Shown: positions 53,801 to 62,656 of the stretch, one piece after another
Layout of the letters: the number at the start of each line of letters is the position of its first letter
Numbering within the stretch: the first letter of the stretch is position 1
Assembly (NCBI RefSeq): GCF_027111275.1
Contig: NZ_CP114286.1
Location: 2,356,001 to 2,420,000 of the forward strand
Length of the DNA stretch: 64,000 nt
Source of the DNA: Flavobacterium luteolum
GTDB lineage: Bacteria; Bacteroidota; Bacteroidia; Flavobacteriales; Flavobacteriaceae
Direction: 5' to 3'
The notes under the pieces: generated by a model
Databases searched by the model: none
What the model was told of the DNA's origin: nothing
What the model saw: the letters and a program-made list of their open reading frames with translations, nothing else
Position numbers and translations under genes: made by a program

Positions 53801-55424
53801 TTTATCAGAGACGTACGGAATTACAGTATACCAAGAGCAGGTAATGCTTTTATCTCAGTCTTTGGCAGGATTTACAAAGGGTGAGGCCGACGTCTTGCGT
53901 AAAGCGATGGGTAAGAAACAAAAAGACGTACTGGATAAAATGAAGCCGAAGTTCGTTGAGCAAGCGGCAGCAAAAGGTCACGATGCAAAGGTTCTAGAGA
54001 AAATTTGGAAAGACTGGGAAGCCTTTGCGAGTTACGCCTTCAACAAATCGCACTCGACTTGTTATGCTTGGATTGCCTACCAAACGGCTTATTTGAAAGC
54101 GCATTACCCTGCAGAATATATGGCAGCGGTACTTTCGAACAACATGAACGATATCAAACAGGTTTCTTTCTTCATGGAAGAATGTAAACGTATGGGATTG
54201 CAGGTTCTTGGGCCAGACGTAAACGAATCGTACTATAAATTTACCGTAAACGATGACTACGCAGTTCGTTTCGGAATGGGAGCGATTAAAGGTGTTGGTT
54301 CTGGAGCTGTAGAAACCATTGTTGAAAACAGAAAAGACGGAAGATATAAATCAATTTTTGATTTGGCAAAGCGAATTGATTTGCGTGCAGCCAATAAAAA
54401 AGCGATTGAGAATTTAGCACTTGCCGGAGGTTTCGATTCATTTGAAGGAACAACCAGAGCGCAATATTTCCACGACGATGGAGACGGAATTACTTTCTAC
54501 GAAAAAGCCATGCGTTACGGATCGAAATTTCAGGAAAATGAAAACTCTTCTCAAGTAAGTTTATTTGGAGAAACTAGTGAAGTGCAAATTGCAGAACCTG
54601 TTGTGCCACCATGCGAAGACTGGAGCACTATGGAAAAACTGGCAAAAGAAAAAGAGGTTGTTGGGATTTATATTTCTGGACATCCGCTTGACGATTTTAG
54701 GTTTGAAATGAAATACTTCTGTAATTCTCGTTTGGAATCGCTGAAAAGTATGAATGAGTATGTTGGAAAGAACCTAATGTTTGCTGGAATTATCAATAAC
54801 GTTCAGCACCGTGTTGCTAAAAACGGAAAGGGCTGGGCAGCTTTCAATTTAGAAGGTTATGATGAAAGTTATGAGTTTAAGATTTTTGGGGAAGAATATT
54901 TGAAATTCCGCCATTTCTTGATTCAGAATAATTTTGCCTTTTTGAAAATAATGATAAAAGATGGCTGGGTAAATCATGATACGGGTAAAAAAACAGATCC
55001 GAGAATGCAGTTTGTCGAGATTCGCCAATTGCAGGATATTTTGGAAGCTTTCGCCAAAAAGCTAATCGTTTTATTAAATATAAAAGATTTGCATCCAGAG
55101 TTCATTCATAAATTGAGTCATTTGTTTGCTGAAAATAAGGGAGAGAATTCTGTAACTTTTGAAATCATGGAGCTGGAAAAAATAAAACGTTTGGTTGAGG
55201 TAGAAACTCCAACAGATTTTGAAGCAGATGACGCTGTTTTTCAAACCGAAAATGAAAATGAAGATAGTGCAATGGAAGATACAAAGATTCAAGAGGTAAA
55301 TGAAGTTGAAGAAATAAAAGTGGTAACAAAATTAACGATGCCTAGCCGTCGTTTAAAGGTTAGAATCTCAACTGAATTACTGCAAGAATTGGAGAAAATG
55401 CAGATTAATTTTAAACTGAACTAA
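50889..55424 (+). CDS. dnaE: DNA polymerase III alpha subunit with fused proofreading exonuclease
   Basis: The 1511-residue protein starts with a DnaQ-like exonuclease (LIFDTETTGLP at the N-terminus, GFDVNIMGAEF, HNATADVEATTR near residue 180). A PHP domain follows (FAHLHNHTQFSVLQ near residue 262), then the polymerase core with GPGRGSAAGSAVAYCL and catalytic PDIDIDFDDEGRGR near residue 687. FNKSHSTCYAWIAYQTAY lies further on and an OB fold near residue 1290. The last 90 residues are acidic then basic. It is the replicative polymerase. MYLIFDTET at 50889 is the preferred start over an upstream frame start. Confidence 0.95.
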   Translation: MYLIFDTETTGLPKRWDAPITDSDNWPRCIQIAWQLHDEMGQLIEHQDYLVKPEGFNIPYDAERIHGISTELAEADGITLAEVLEKFNIALSKTKFIVGQNLGFDVNIMGAEFHRMGVESQMASMPVLDTCTEVTASLLQLPGGRGGKFKLPTLTELHSYLFDQPFAEAHNATADVEATTRCFLELVRREVFTKEELDVPKEYFKEFQERNAEPFKLIGLKHINLKAASDKIREQLKALAGEGQQTVVSEEDKADFKAAKFAHLHNHTQFSVLQSTIGIGNIVAASAKNGMPAVAMTDTGNMMGAFHFVSAVMNHNKAASGKNKALVEAGEEPTETEVKPIVGCEFNICENHLDKSKKDNGYQVVLMAKNKAGYHNLAKMASIAYTDGFYYVPRIDRKIVEQYKGDIMVLSGNLYGEIPSKILNIGENQAEEALIWWKEQFGEDFYLEVMRHNQEDENRVNKTLIEFSQKHNVKLIATNNTYYLNKEDANAHDILLCVKDGEKQATPIGRGRGYRYGLPNQEYYFKSQDEMKKLFADLPEAIINIQEIIDKVEGYSLYRDVLLPKFEIPDEFMVPEDEEDGGVRGENKYLRHLTMEGAKRRYGEITESIQERLDFELMTISNSGYPGYFLIVQDFIAEARKMDVSVGPGRGSAAGSAVAYCLGITNIDPIKYDLLFERFLNPDRVSMPDIDIDFDDEGRGRVMEYVINKYGQKQVAQIITYGKMATKSAIRDTARVLDLPLFEADRIAKLIPGMMPSKWNLARFISESEEEVKKALRSDEFDNVKELIAIANEDDLAGETIQQAKILEGSMRNTGIHACGVIITPSDITNYVPVTTAKDSDLYVTQFDNSVAESAGLLKMDFLGLKTLTLIKDTVKLVKYRTNIDLDPDTFPIDDEETYALFQRGETVGIFQYESPGMQKYMKDLKPTVFGDLIAMNALYRPGPLEYIPSFVRRKNGDEEIKYDLDACAEYLSETYGITVYQEQVMLLSQSLAGFTKGEADVLRKAMGKKQKDVLDKMKPKFVEQAAAKGHDAKVLEKIWKDWEAFASYAFNKSHSTCYAWIAYQTAYLKAHYPAEYMAAVLSNNMNDIKQVSFFMEECKRMGLQVLGPDVNESYYKFTVNDDYAVRFGMGAIKGVGSGAVETIVENRKDGRYKSIFDLAKRIDLRAANKKAIENLALAGGFDSFEGTTRAQYFHDDGDGITFYEKAMRYGSKFQENENSSQVSLFGETSEVQIAEPVVPPCEDWSTMEKLAKEKEVVGIYISGHPLDDFRFEMKYFCNSRLESLKSMNEYVGKNLMFAGIINNVQHRVAKNGKGWAAFNLEGYDESYEFKIFGEEYLKFRHFLIQNNFAFLKIMIKDGWVNHDTGKKTDPRMQFVEIRQLQDILEAFAKKLIVLLNIKDLHPEFIHKLSHLFAENKGENSVTFEIMELEKIKRLVEVETPTDFEADDAVFQTENENEDSAMEDTKIQEVNEVEEIKVVTKLTMPSRRLKVRISTELLQELEKMQINFKLN

Positions 55425-55535
55425 AAATTTAACAGTTAAATTTTAGACGCATGTTAATTTTTTATGTTAAAAATATGCATGCATAATAGTTTTTTAGTAA
55501 TATTGCCCAAAATTACAACGTTTTCGTTCCAAGTC

Positions 55536-55543
55536 TAACTTTG
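55536..55543 (+). promoter_or_regulatory. Promoter -7 element for the outer-membrane barrel gene
   Basis: A perfect TAACTTTG lies 59 bases before the start codon. The -33 region does not show a clear TTG. Confidence 0.5.
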
Positions 55544-55601
55544 CAAACGGTAAGAATGTGTTAAAATATTCTATGTTTGTACTAATCAATAAATCAAAAT
55601 T

Positions 55602-56540
55602 ATGAAAAAGAACCTATTTTTATTAGGATTATTAGTTTGCTCTATGGCCACAATGGCGCAAACAGAAAAAGCGGACAAACCAGAAAGCTGGTATTTTAAA
55701 TTGGGGGGATCTTATTTTAACCAAACAGCTTCAACTGAGTTTCCAACTGTTGGAGGAAATGCTGCATTAGACAGAACTTATGTAGGAGGAAAATTAGTTT
55801 CTGAAAAAAGTATTACAGGTTCTTTTGGACAAGGTTTTAGAACTGGCATAACTGCTGGTTACCGTTTTTCTACACGTATTGGAGTTGAATTAGGAGTTAA
55901 TTATTACTCTAGTAATGATAAAACTATGGCACAGACTACTTCAGATCAGCCATATATCCCTACATCTGCAACTACAGGAATTTACAACTTTAAATCAGTT
56001 GGTCAAATTACAGCTTTTGATTTAGCTCCTGCAATTGTTATGTTTTTAGGAGAATCTAACGGATTTGAGCCTTATACTAAAGTTGGGGTTTTAGTTCCAA
56101 TTCACGGAGATTTAGAAATTAAAACAGATGCTGTTGCTCCAGTAGGAGTTAATCCAGGTACTGGTGCTCCAGTTTTTGGAAATGTTCATAGCGTTGATAA
56201 AGTAAAACCAAACCCAACTATCGGATTTACAGCTGCTGTTGGTACAACTTACAAACTTACGTCACACCTTTCTGCTTTCGCTGAATTAGAGTACCGTAAC
56301 TTTACTGTACATGGTAAAACAAAAGAAACAACTGACTTTACAGTAAACGGAAATGATGCTTTAGCTACTAGAACTACAGCTCAAATTCACACTAATTACA
56401 GAGATGGTTTAGATGTAAATTCAAACAATGCTCTAACAAATCCAAATGGTGTTAATAAAGATAAACCAATGGATGAGTTAAGTTCTTATGTTGGAATCTC
56501 AGGATTAGGATTAACATTAGGTATCAAATACAGCCTATAA
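55602..56540 (+). CDS. Outer membrane beta-barrel protein
   Basis: The 312-residue protein has a signal peptide (MKKNLFLLGLLVCSMATMAQ). Amphipathic strands alternate throughout, for example ESWYFKLGGSYFNQTAS, GFRTGITAGYRFSTRIGVEL and HLSAFAELEYRNFTVHGK, and the end is LGIKYSL. This is the OmpA/OmpW-like eight-strand type, without an OmpA peptidoglycan domain. It is probably a small porin or structural protein. It forms a single-gene unit between a promoter and a terminator. Confidence 0.88.
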   Translation: MKKNLFLLGLLVCSMATMAQTEKADKPESWYFKLGGSYFNQTASTEFPTVGGNAALDRTYVGGKLVSEKSITGSFGQGFRTGITAGYRFSTRIGVELGVNYYSSNDKTMAQTTSDQPYIPTSATTGIYNFKSVGQITAFDLAPAIVMFLGESNGFEPYTKVGVLVPIHGDLEIKTDAVAPVGVNPGTGAPVFGNVHSVDKVKPNPTIGFTAAVGTTYKLTSHLSAFAELEYRNFTVHGKTKETTDFTVNGNDALATRTTAQIHTNYRDGLDVNSNNALTNPNGVNKDKPMDELSSYVGISGLGLTLGIKYSL

Positions 56541-56569
56541 TTTTCCAATTTTTTTTATAGTTTATAGTT

Positions 56570-56608
56570 TAAAAAAAGAGGATATTCGAAAGAATATCCT
56601 CTTTTTTT
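56570..56608. terminator. Bidirectional terminator
   Basis: AAAAAAAGAGGATATTC and GAATATCCTCTTTTTTT pair with a short loop. The hairpin stands between the converging barrel and Gfo/Idh genes. Confidence 0.9.
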
Positions 56609-56654
56609 GGACGCATTTTTTGTCAGGATGACAAAATTGTATTTTAATTGATAA

Positions 56655-57653
56655 TTATAATTTCGAATTCTCTCTAAACTCTTTCAAAACTTGATCAATA
56701 ACCCAAGTGGTTCTTGCGCCAGAAGTTCCTTTAGATGGAGAAGCGCCTTCTTTGCCTAATAATTCAGTAATAACAGTTTCAATAAATGGCTGTTGAATAT
56801 GAAGAGGATTTTCTATCGTAATACTTTCTTTTTCTCCATTTGCATATTGAATATGAATTGGATCGTTTCCGAAAGTAGAAAAAGAGATTTTTCCTTTATC
56901 TCCTACAATTTCAGTGTTGTCATAACGTTCAAAACTTGCAAAATTCCAAATTCCTGAACCATGAATTCCGTTTTCGAATAAAAAGGACATTGAAACTGCG
57001 TCTTCTGCCGGATATGCTTTTAATTGAGAAGTTGCATGTCCGCGAACTGATTTTATTGGACCTAAAACAAAATCTAGGAAATCTAAAGTGTGGCAAGCCA
57101 AATCCACAAAGATTCCGCCTCCTGAAATATGTGGTAAAACGGTCCATGGGAGGTTAATTTCGTCATCGTAACGTGCTTCAAAAGGATGGTACAAAACACA
57201 ATTGACGTGTCTGATAGTTCCTAATTTTCCCTGATCGATTATTTCTTTTATTTTTAAAAAACGAGGCAAGGCTCTTCTGTAATAAGCAACAAACAAAGGA
57301 ACGTTATGTTCTTTACAGACGCTGATCATTTCGTTACATTCTTCAAATGTCAAAGCCATTGGCTTTTCCACATAAACTGGTTTTCCTGCTTTGGCGCATA
57401 AAATGGTGTATTCTTTATGAGAAGATGGAGGAGTAGCGATATAAACGGCGTCAACTTCGGGATCATTTATTAAATCTTCCGCGTTAGAATACCATTTCGG
57501 AACATTATGGCGTTTGGCGTAATCTTCGGCAAGAGCCGCATCTCTTCGCATAACTGCAACTAAAGCCGAATTTGGAGCTTTCTGAAAAGCTGGCCCGCTT
57601 TTTACTTCGGTTACATTTCCGCACCCTATAATTCCCCATTTTATAATTTCCAT
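56655..57653 (-). CDS. Gfo/Idh/MocA-family oxidoreductase
   Basis: The 332-residue NAD(P)-dependent oxidoreductase has the Rossmann start IKWGIIGCGNVTEVKSGP, the lysine motif KPVYVEKPMALTFEEC near residue 96 and a C-terminal substrate-binding domain with HISGGGIFVDLACHTLDF. The DLxxHxLDF histidine is the probable catalytic position. It would act on a sugar or inositol-like alcohol. No neighbouring sugar genes point to a substrate. Confidence 0.9.
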   Translation of the reverse strand: MEIIKWGIIGCGNVTEVKSGPAFQKAPNSALVAVMRRDAALAEDYAKRHNVPKWYSNAEDLINDPEVDAVYIATPPSSHKEYTILCAKAGKPVYVEKPMALTFEECNEMISVCKEHNVPLFVAYYRRALPRFLKIKEIIDQGKLGTIRHVNCVLYHPFEARYDDEINLPWTVLPHISGGGIFVDLACHTLDFLDFVLGPIKSVRGHATSQLKAYPAEDAVSMSFLFENGIHGSGIWNFASFERYDNTEIVGDKGKISFSTFGNDPIHIQYANGEKESITIENPLHIQQPFIETVITELLGKEGASPSKGTSGARTTWVIDQVLKEFRENSKL

Positions 57654-58014
57654 TGATTAAGTTTTTAGTTTCTCAAATTTAAAAGAAAATTAGCCACGAA
57701 TTCACGAATTTTTTGATCTGAATGTTTAAAAAATCTGTATTGAATTACGCGAACTAATTTCACGCAGATTTAAAATAATTTTAGCAAATGCTCGCAGATT
57801 TTTTTAATTCAATCTGCTAAATCTGCAGAATTTGCGTGAAAAAAAATAAAAGCCACAGATTAAAAAGATTTTCACAGATTTTTTAATCTATCTAATCCTT
57901 TTAATCTGTGGCATAAAATAAATTAACCACGAGCTCACAAAAAGTAATTCGTGAATTGCTTCGCCTATTCGCTATCGCTCGAGTCGTGGCTAATAAAAAA
58001 TTTAGCTTAAAGTT
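57654..58014. other. 361-base gap filled with nested palindromes
   Basis: No gene is seen. The gap between the Gfo/Idh and prolyl oligopeptidase genes is almost entirely palindromic and is described at 57690-57993. Both genes are on the minus strand, so the transcript of the upstream peptidase could run through it. Confidence 0.6.
57690..57993. repeat. Nested palindromes, about 300 bases
   Basis: Outer arms TTAGCCACGAATTCACGAAT (57690-57709) and AATTCGTGAATT ... CGTGGCTAA (57946-57993) enclose two further hairpins. One is built from CACGCAGATTT and CTGCAGAATTTGCGTG (about 57760-57841). The other is GCCACAGATTAAAAAGATT (57852-57870) with its near complement (57894-57912). The words differ between the levels but all share an AATCTG/GCCAC theme. 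Confidence 0.75.
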
Positions 58015-60123
58015 TTATTTTTTCGGCAAAGCTTTAAAACCCATATTGTAAAGTGTGAAAGCTTGAATATCTACATTTTCTTGAATTGTAGCAGCAACAG
58101 ATTTCCCTGCTCCATGACCTGCTTTAACGTCAATTCTAATCAAAACCGGGTTTTCTCCTGTTTGTTTTTCCTGTAACTCAGCAGCAAATTTGAAACTGTG
58201 TGCTGGAACTACACGATCGTCATGATCTCCAGTCGTTACCATTGTTGCAGGATAATGAGTCCCTTGTTTAACGTTATGAACAGGTGAATATCCTTTTAAA
58301 TATTCAAACATTTCTTTGCTGTCTTGAGCAGTTCCGTAATCAAAAGCCCATCCAGCACCTGCTGTAAAAGCATTGTAACGAAGCATATCCATAACTCCAA
58401 CCGCTGGCAATGCTACTTTCATTAAATCTGGACGCTGTGTCATCGTTGCGCCAACCAACAAACCTCCGTTAGATCCTCCGCGAATAGCCAAATAATCAGA
58501 AGAAGTATATTTTTGGGCAATTAAATATTCTGCAGCCGCAATAAAATCATCAAACACATTTTGTTTCTGCATTTTGGTTCCTGCATCATGCCATTTTTTT
58601 CCGTATTCACCACCACCTCTAAGGTTAGCCACTGCGTAAACTCCACCATTTTCTAACCAAACAGCATTCGCAATACTAAAACTTGGTGTTAAACTAATAT
58701 TGAATCCGCCGTAACCATAAAGGATTGTTGGATTTTTACCGTCTAATTTTGTTCCTTTTTTATACGTAATAATCATCGGAACTTTTGTACCATCTTTTGA
58801 AGTATAGAAAACTTGTTTAGACTCGTAATCTTCACTCTTGAAATCAACTTTTGGTTTTGCATATACTTCAGATTTGCCAGATTTTGGTTCAAAAGAATAG
58901 ATACTTCCAGGAGTTGTATAATTTGTAAAACTGTAGTACAAAATTTTATCTTCTTTTTTACCGCTAAATCCGCCTGCAGTTCCAACAGCTGGAAGTTTAA
59001 TTTCGCGAACTAATTTTCCGCTGTAATCATATTGTTGCACAAATGAAACCGCATCTTTAGTATAATTAGCAAAGAAATAACCAGCACCAGTTGATGGCGA
59101 TAATATATCTTTGGTTTCTTTAATAAAATCTTTCCAGTTTTCAGGCTTCGGATTTGCTGCATCAACCGTTACAACACGTTTGTTTGGTGCGTTATAATCT
59201 GTTTCAATAAACAATTTGCTTCCTGCGTTTTCTATTACATTGCTATCGCTGTTAAAGTTGTCTACGATAGTAACAATCGGGCTGTTCGGTTTTGTAAGGT
59301 CTTTAATGTACAATTCGTTTCCGTAAGTCGAATTAGCTGCCGTGATTACCAAATAACGGTTGTCTTCAGTAACATATCCACCAACATATCTTCTTTTTTG
59401 ATCTGCACCAAAAATTACTTTATCATCTTTTTGAGAAGTTCCTAGTTTATGGAAATACAATTTGTGCTGATCTGTTTTAGCAGATAATTCACTTCCTTTT
59501 GGTTTGTCATAACTAGAATAGTAGAAACCTTCATTTTTATACCATGAAACACCACTAAATTTCACATCAACCAAAGTATCTTCTACAATTTTCTTAGAAA
59601 GTGCGTCTATGATAATTACTTTTCTCCAATCGCTTCCTCCTTCAGAGATTGCGTAAGCTGCTTTGCTTCCGTCTTCAGAAAAATCAAGTCCGCCTAGAGA
59701 AGTTGTTCCGTCTTTAGAAAAAGTATTTGGATCTAAGAAAACTTCTTCTTTGCCATTTTCATCTTTTCTGTAAACAACAGATTGATTCTGAAGTCCGTTG
59801 TTTTTAGAGTAATAAGCGAATTTTCCTTCTTTAGAAGGAGCTCCAATTTTTTCGTAGTTCCAAAGTTTTTCCATTCGCTTTTTAAGTTCTTCGCGAAACG
59901 GAATTTTATCTAAATAAGCATAAGTAACTTCGTTTTCAGCTTTTACCCAAGCACCAGTTTCGGCAGATTTATCATCTTCTAACCAACGGTAGGGATCGCT
60001 TACTTTGGTGTCAAAATAAACATCAACAGTTTCTCCTTTTTTTGTTTGCGGATATTGTATTTTGCCTTGTCCAAATGATATTCCTGCAGTTGTAATTGCC
60101 ATTAATAAAAATGTTTTTTTCAT
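58015..60123 (-). CDS. Prolyl oligopeptidase (S9A family)
   Basis: The 702-residue peptidase has a signal peptide (MKKTFLLMAITTAGISFG). A seven-blade beta-propeller follows (residues about 80-430), then an alpha/beta-hydrolase domain. The nucleophile lies in AIRGGSNGGLLVGA near residue 548, the aspartate in TGDHDDRVVPAHSFKF and the histidine in AGHGAGKSV near residue 670. It would cut small peptides after proline, probably in the periplasm. A -7 TATTTTTG lies upstream. Confidence 0.93.
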   Translation of the reverse strand: MKKTFLLMAITTAGISFGQGKIQYPQTKKGETVDVYFDTKVSDPYRWLEDDKSAETGAWVKAENEVTYAYLDKIPFREELKKRMEKLWNYEKIGAPSKEGKFAYYSKNNGLQNQSVVYRKDENGKEEVFLDPNTFSKDGTTSLGGLDFSEDGSKAAYAISEGGSDWRKVIIIDALSKKIVEDTLVDVKFSGVSWYKNEGFYYSSYDKPKGSELSAKTDQHKLYFHKLGTSQKDDKVIFGADQKRRYVGGYVTEDNRYLVITAANSTYGNELYIKDLTKPNSPIVTIVDNFNSDSNVIENAGSKLFIETDYNAPNKRVVTVDAANPKPENWKDFIKETKDILSPSTGAGYFFANYTKDAVSFVQQYDYSGKLVREIKLPAVGTAGGFSGKKEDKILYYSFTNYTTPGSIYSFEPKSGKSEVYAKPKVDFKSEDYESKQVFYTSKDGTKVPMIITYKKGTKLDGKNPTILYGYGGFNISLTPSFSIANAVWLENGGVYAVANLRGGGEYGKKWHDAGTKMQKQNVFDDFIAAAEYLIAQKYTSSDYLAIRGGSNGGLLVGATMTQRPDLMKVALPAVGVMDMLRYNAFTAGAGWAFDYGTAQDSKEMFEYLKGYSPVHNVKQGTHYPATMVTTGDHDDRVVPAHSFKFAAELQEKQTGENPVLIRIDVKAGHGAGKSVAATIQENVDIQAFTLYNMGFKALPKK

Positions 60124-60145
60124 AGTTAGTTTTTATCTGTTATAA

Positions 60146-60153
60146 CAAAAATA
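60146..60153 (-). promoter_or_regulatory. Promoter -7 element for the prolyl oligopeptidase gene
   Basis: A perfect minus-strand TATTTTTG lies about 23 bases before the start. No -33 TTG is seen at the standard distance. Confidence 0.45.
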
Positions 60154-60179
60154 GCACTTTTTGTGAGAATTGATAAATG

Positions 60180-60276
60180 TTTAACCGCAAAGAACACTAG
60201 GAGTTTTTCGCAAAGTTCGCAAAGCAAATAAAACTTTGTGAACTTTGCGTTTTCCTTTGCGTTCTTTGCGGTTAAA
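60180..60276. repeat. Nested CGCAAAG palindrome
   Basis: TTTAACCGCAAAGAAC (60180-60195) and GTTCTTTGCGGTTAAA (60261-60276) are exact complements. Inside, CGCAAAGTTCGCAAAG (60209-60224) pairs with CTTTGTGAACTTTGCG (60234-60249) with one mismatch. It stands in the gap after the TonB receptor gene and would also be transcribed as a terminator-like hairpin. Confidence 0.8.
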
Positions 60277-60284
60277 ATTTAAAA

Positions 60285-62492
60285 TTATAAGTTGAAATTA
60301 ATCCCCAAAACGATATTTCTTCCAATGTTCGGAATACCGTCTGTCTTTAATCTAGAAAGATGTGCAATATATTTTTTGTCGAATAAATTGTTTCCGTTTA
60401 AATTAATATCGAAAGCCGTTTTTCCTAGTTTAACAGTTCCACCAAAACCTAAATTTACCAAAGTATAACCTTTAGAAGCCGTTTCGAAACCGCTTACATT
60501 ATCTTGGTTGAAAGTTGAAGAAACATTTAGAGAAGCAAAACCTTCGCTTAACCAATTTTTGATATTAAATTCAGTTCTAAGCGTATTATTCCAATTGTTT
60601 GCCGGAATCAAAGGCAGATAATCTTTGTTTTCTTTTTTACCTGTAACCGTTTCAAAACTAGTTTCAAAATGCAGCCAGTCTAAAGGGTGAGGATGAAAAT
60701 GCAAACCAACTTCACCACCATACAATTGTGCATTATCTTGAACATAAGCAAAAACATCATTATCATCTCGAACTTCCCCAGTTGGCGAAGTATAGATATA
60801 ATTGTTTACATGATTGTAAAATCCGTTTACGAAAAATTCAAAGTGCGTGTTTTTGTATTCTAAGTTCAAATCGGTCTGAACGTTTTGCTCTGTTTTCAAA
60901 TTAGCATTCCCAATTTCGTAACGATTTGTTCCTTCGTGAACACCATTTGAAGTCAATTCAGCCAAGTTTGGAGCTCTAAATCCTGTGGCAACATTCAAAC
61001 GAAGCGTTAAAGGTTCTGCCAGTTTTGTTTTATAACCTAAAGAAGCATTAAAGCTATCAAAAGATCGGTCTAAGGCCTGAAAATAACCTTCTTCACCTTC
61101 AGTTCCGTGTGCTATTGAAGTAATATTTCGGTTGTCAAAACGCAATCCAGCTTGAATAACGCTATTGTCCCATTCGTAATTGGCTGTTCCGAAAACTCCA
61201 AAATCATTGGTTGTGGCATCTGGAATTAAATATTCTTCTCCAGAATTTTTATTGGACTGATGCATTCCCTGAACCCCTATAATAGTTTCGATTTTACCGA
61301 ATTTAGGGAAATGGTATTTCGCATTATAATTGAACGTATTCAATTTCATGTGAAGCGAAGCTTCATTGCTGTCTTCAAACTCACTTCGATCATTTGCGAT
61401 ATATCCTAAGTCAACATCTAGTTTAGAGTTTTCGAAGAAAATAACATTATTCAAACTCAATAAATGATTAAAAATTCCTTGTCTCGGAAACTGTGTGTCT
61501 TTGCTAGAAGACTGTTCGGCAATTCCATCTTCAGGAATCCCGATATCCAATTTGTTATAGTTGTATCTTAAAACACTTGAAAAAGTCGAATTGCTGTAGC
61601 CAATTCCAGTTTTAAAGTCCGTTTCGTTGTAACGAGAATTTGTCACACGATCACCGCCAGAAATTTTATAATCAGAATGTGTATTGTAGCTTCCTCTTGC
61701 TAAGAATTTCCAGTTATCAGTAGACGTTTTTAATCCAATAGAAGAGTTGCTTCCTTGTGTATTCGTAAAATATTTTTGACTGAAATTAGCTTTAAAATCA
61801 CCAGCATCAGCAAATTTTTCAGGATTGAAATATAAAACACCTCCCAAAGCATCAGAACCATACAATAATGAAGCTGGCCCTTTAATAACTTCAACACTTT
61901 CTATTCCGGCATCATTTAAGCCCAAACCATGCTCATCTCCAAATTGCTGATTTTCGATACGAACTCCTTGAGAATAAACTAAAACACGATTACCGCTAAG
62001 TCCGCGAATTACTGGTTTTCCAATAGAAGTTCCTGTTGAAATCTGTGAAACTCCTGGAATTGTCGCCAAACCTTCAATCAAAGTTGAGGTTCCTTTTTGC
62101 TGTAATGTTTTAATGCTTTCATGCTCTATTTTCATTACGTTTTGCGATTGCAGTTTGTTGAAAGGTGTAGAAACTACTACTTCGTCCATTTCTAGAATAG
62201 ATTCTTCAAGAATAATATCTAGTGTGTTTTGTTTCAGTAGTTTAGAAATCGTTTTATTTTGATTGGCATATCCAACATAAGTAAAAGCAATGCGAAGGCT
62301 TCCGTTTGGAAGATTATTCAATTCGTATTTTCCCTTTGCGTCTGTTGTAGTTCCTTTATGTAATTCGGGAGCATAAACAGAAACTCCAGGCAATGGCTGA
62401 TTTTGTTTATCGGTTACAATACCTGAAACCGAATTTTGAGCAGAAAGCATGCTCGAGAACCCTAAAATAAGGGCAATTATAATTTTTTTCAT
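60285..62492 (-). CDS. TonB-dependent outer membrane receptor
   Basis: The 735-residue receptor has a signal peptide (MKKIIIALILGFSSMLSAQ) and a carboxypeptidase-like N-terminal domain (SGIVTDKQNQPLPGVSVYAP). A plug domain follows (VIRGLSGNRVLVYSQGVR and GPASLLYGSDALGGVLYF), then a 22-strand barrel ending RNIVLGINFNL. It imports a metal complex or other large nutrient with energy from TonB. The product encoded just upstream is small, secreted and His/Cys-rich, hinting at a metal substrate such as copper or zinc (inference). Confidence 0.93.
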   Translation of the reverse strand: MKKIIIALILGFSSMLSAQNSVSGIVTDKQNQPLPGVSVYAPELHKGTTTDAKGKYELNNLPNGSLRIAFTYVGYANQNKTISKLLKQNTLDIILEESILEMDEVVVSTPFNKLQSQNVMKIEHESIKTLQQKGTSTLIEGLATIPGVSQISTGTSIGKPVIRGLSGNRVLVYSQGVRIENQQFGDEHGLGLNDAGIESVEVIKGPASLLYGSDALGGVLYFNPEKFADAGDFKANFSQKYFTNTQGSNSSIGLKTSTDNWKFLARGSYNTHSDYKISGGDRVTNSRYNETDFKTGIGYSNSTFSSVLRYNYNKLDIGIPEDGIAEQSSSKDTQFPRQGIFNHLLSLNNVIFFENSKLDVDLGYIANDRSEFEDSNEASLHMKLNTFNYNAKYHFPKFGKIETIIGVQGMHQSNKNSGEEYLIPDATTNDFGVFGTANYEWDNSVIQAGLRFDNRNITSIAHGTEGEEGYFQALDRSFDSFNASLGYKTKLAEPLTLRLNVATGFRAPNLAELTSNGVHEGTNRYEIGNANLKTEQNVQTDLNLEYKNTHFEFFVNGFYNHVNNYIYTSPTGEVRDDNDVFAYVQDNAQLYGGEVGLHFHPHPLDWLHFETSFETVTGKKENKDYLPLIPANNWNNTLRTEFNIKNWLSEGFASLNVSSTFNQDNVSGFETASKGYTLVNLGFGGTVKLGKTAFDINLNGNNLFDKKYIAHLSRLKTDGIPNIGRNIVLGINFNL

Positions 62493-62656
62493 TTGAAAAT
62501 GATGCTATAGTTAAATTGAGTTTTTTTCTTCGAATAAAAACCAAACGCGACATTAAAGCATTCTGATCCCAATTCAGAAGATTAGGATTAGGAAACTCAA
62601 TGTTGTTTTGAATTTAAATGAAAAGAAATGTGATTTTTTTTCGAAAAATCGATAAC

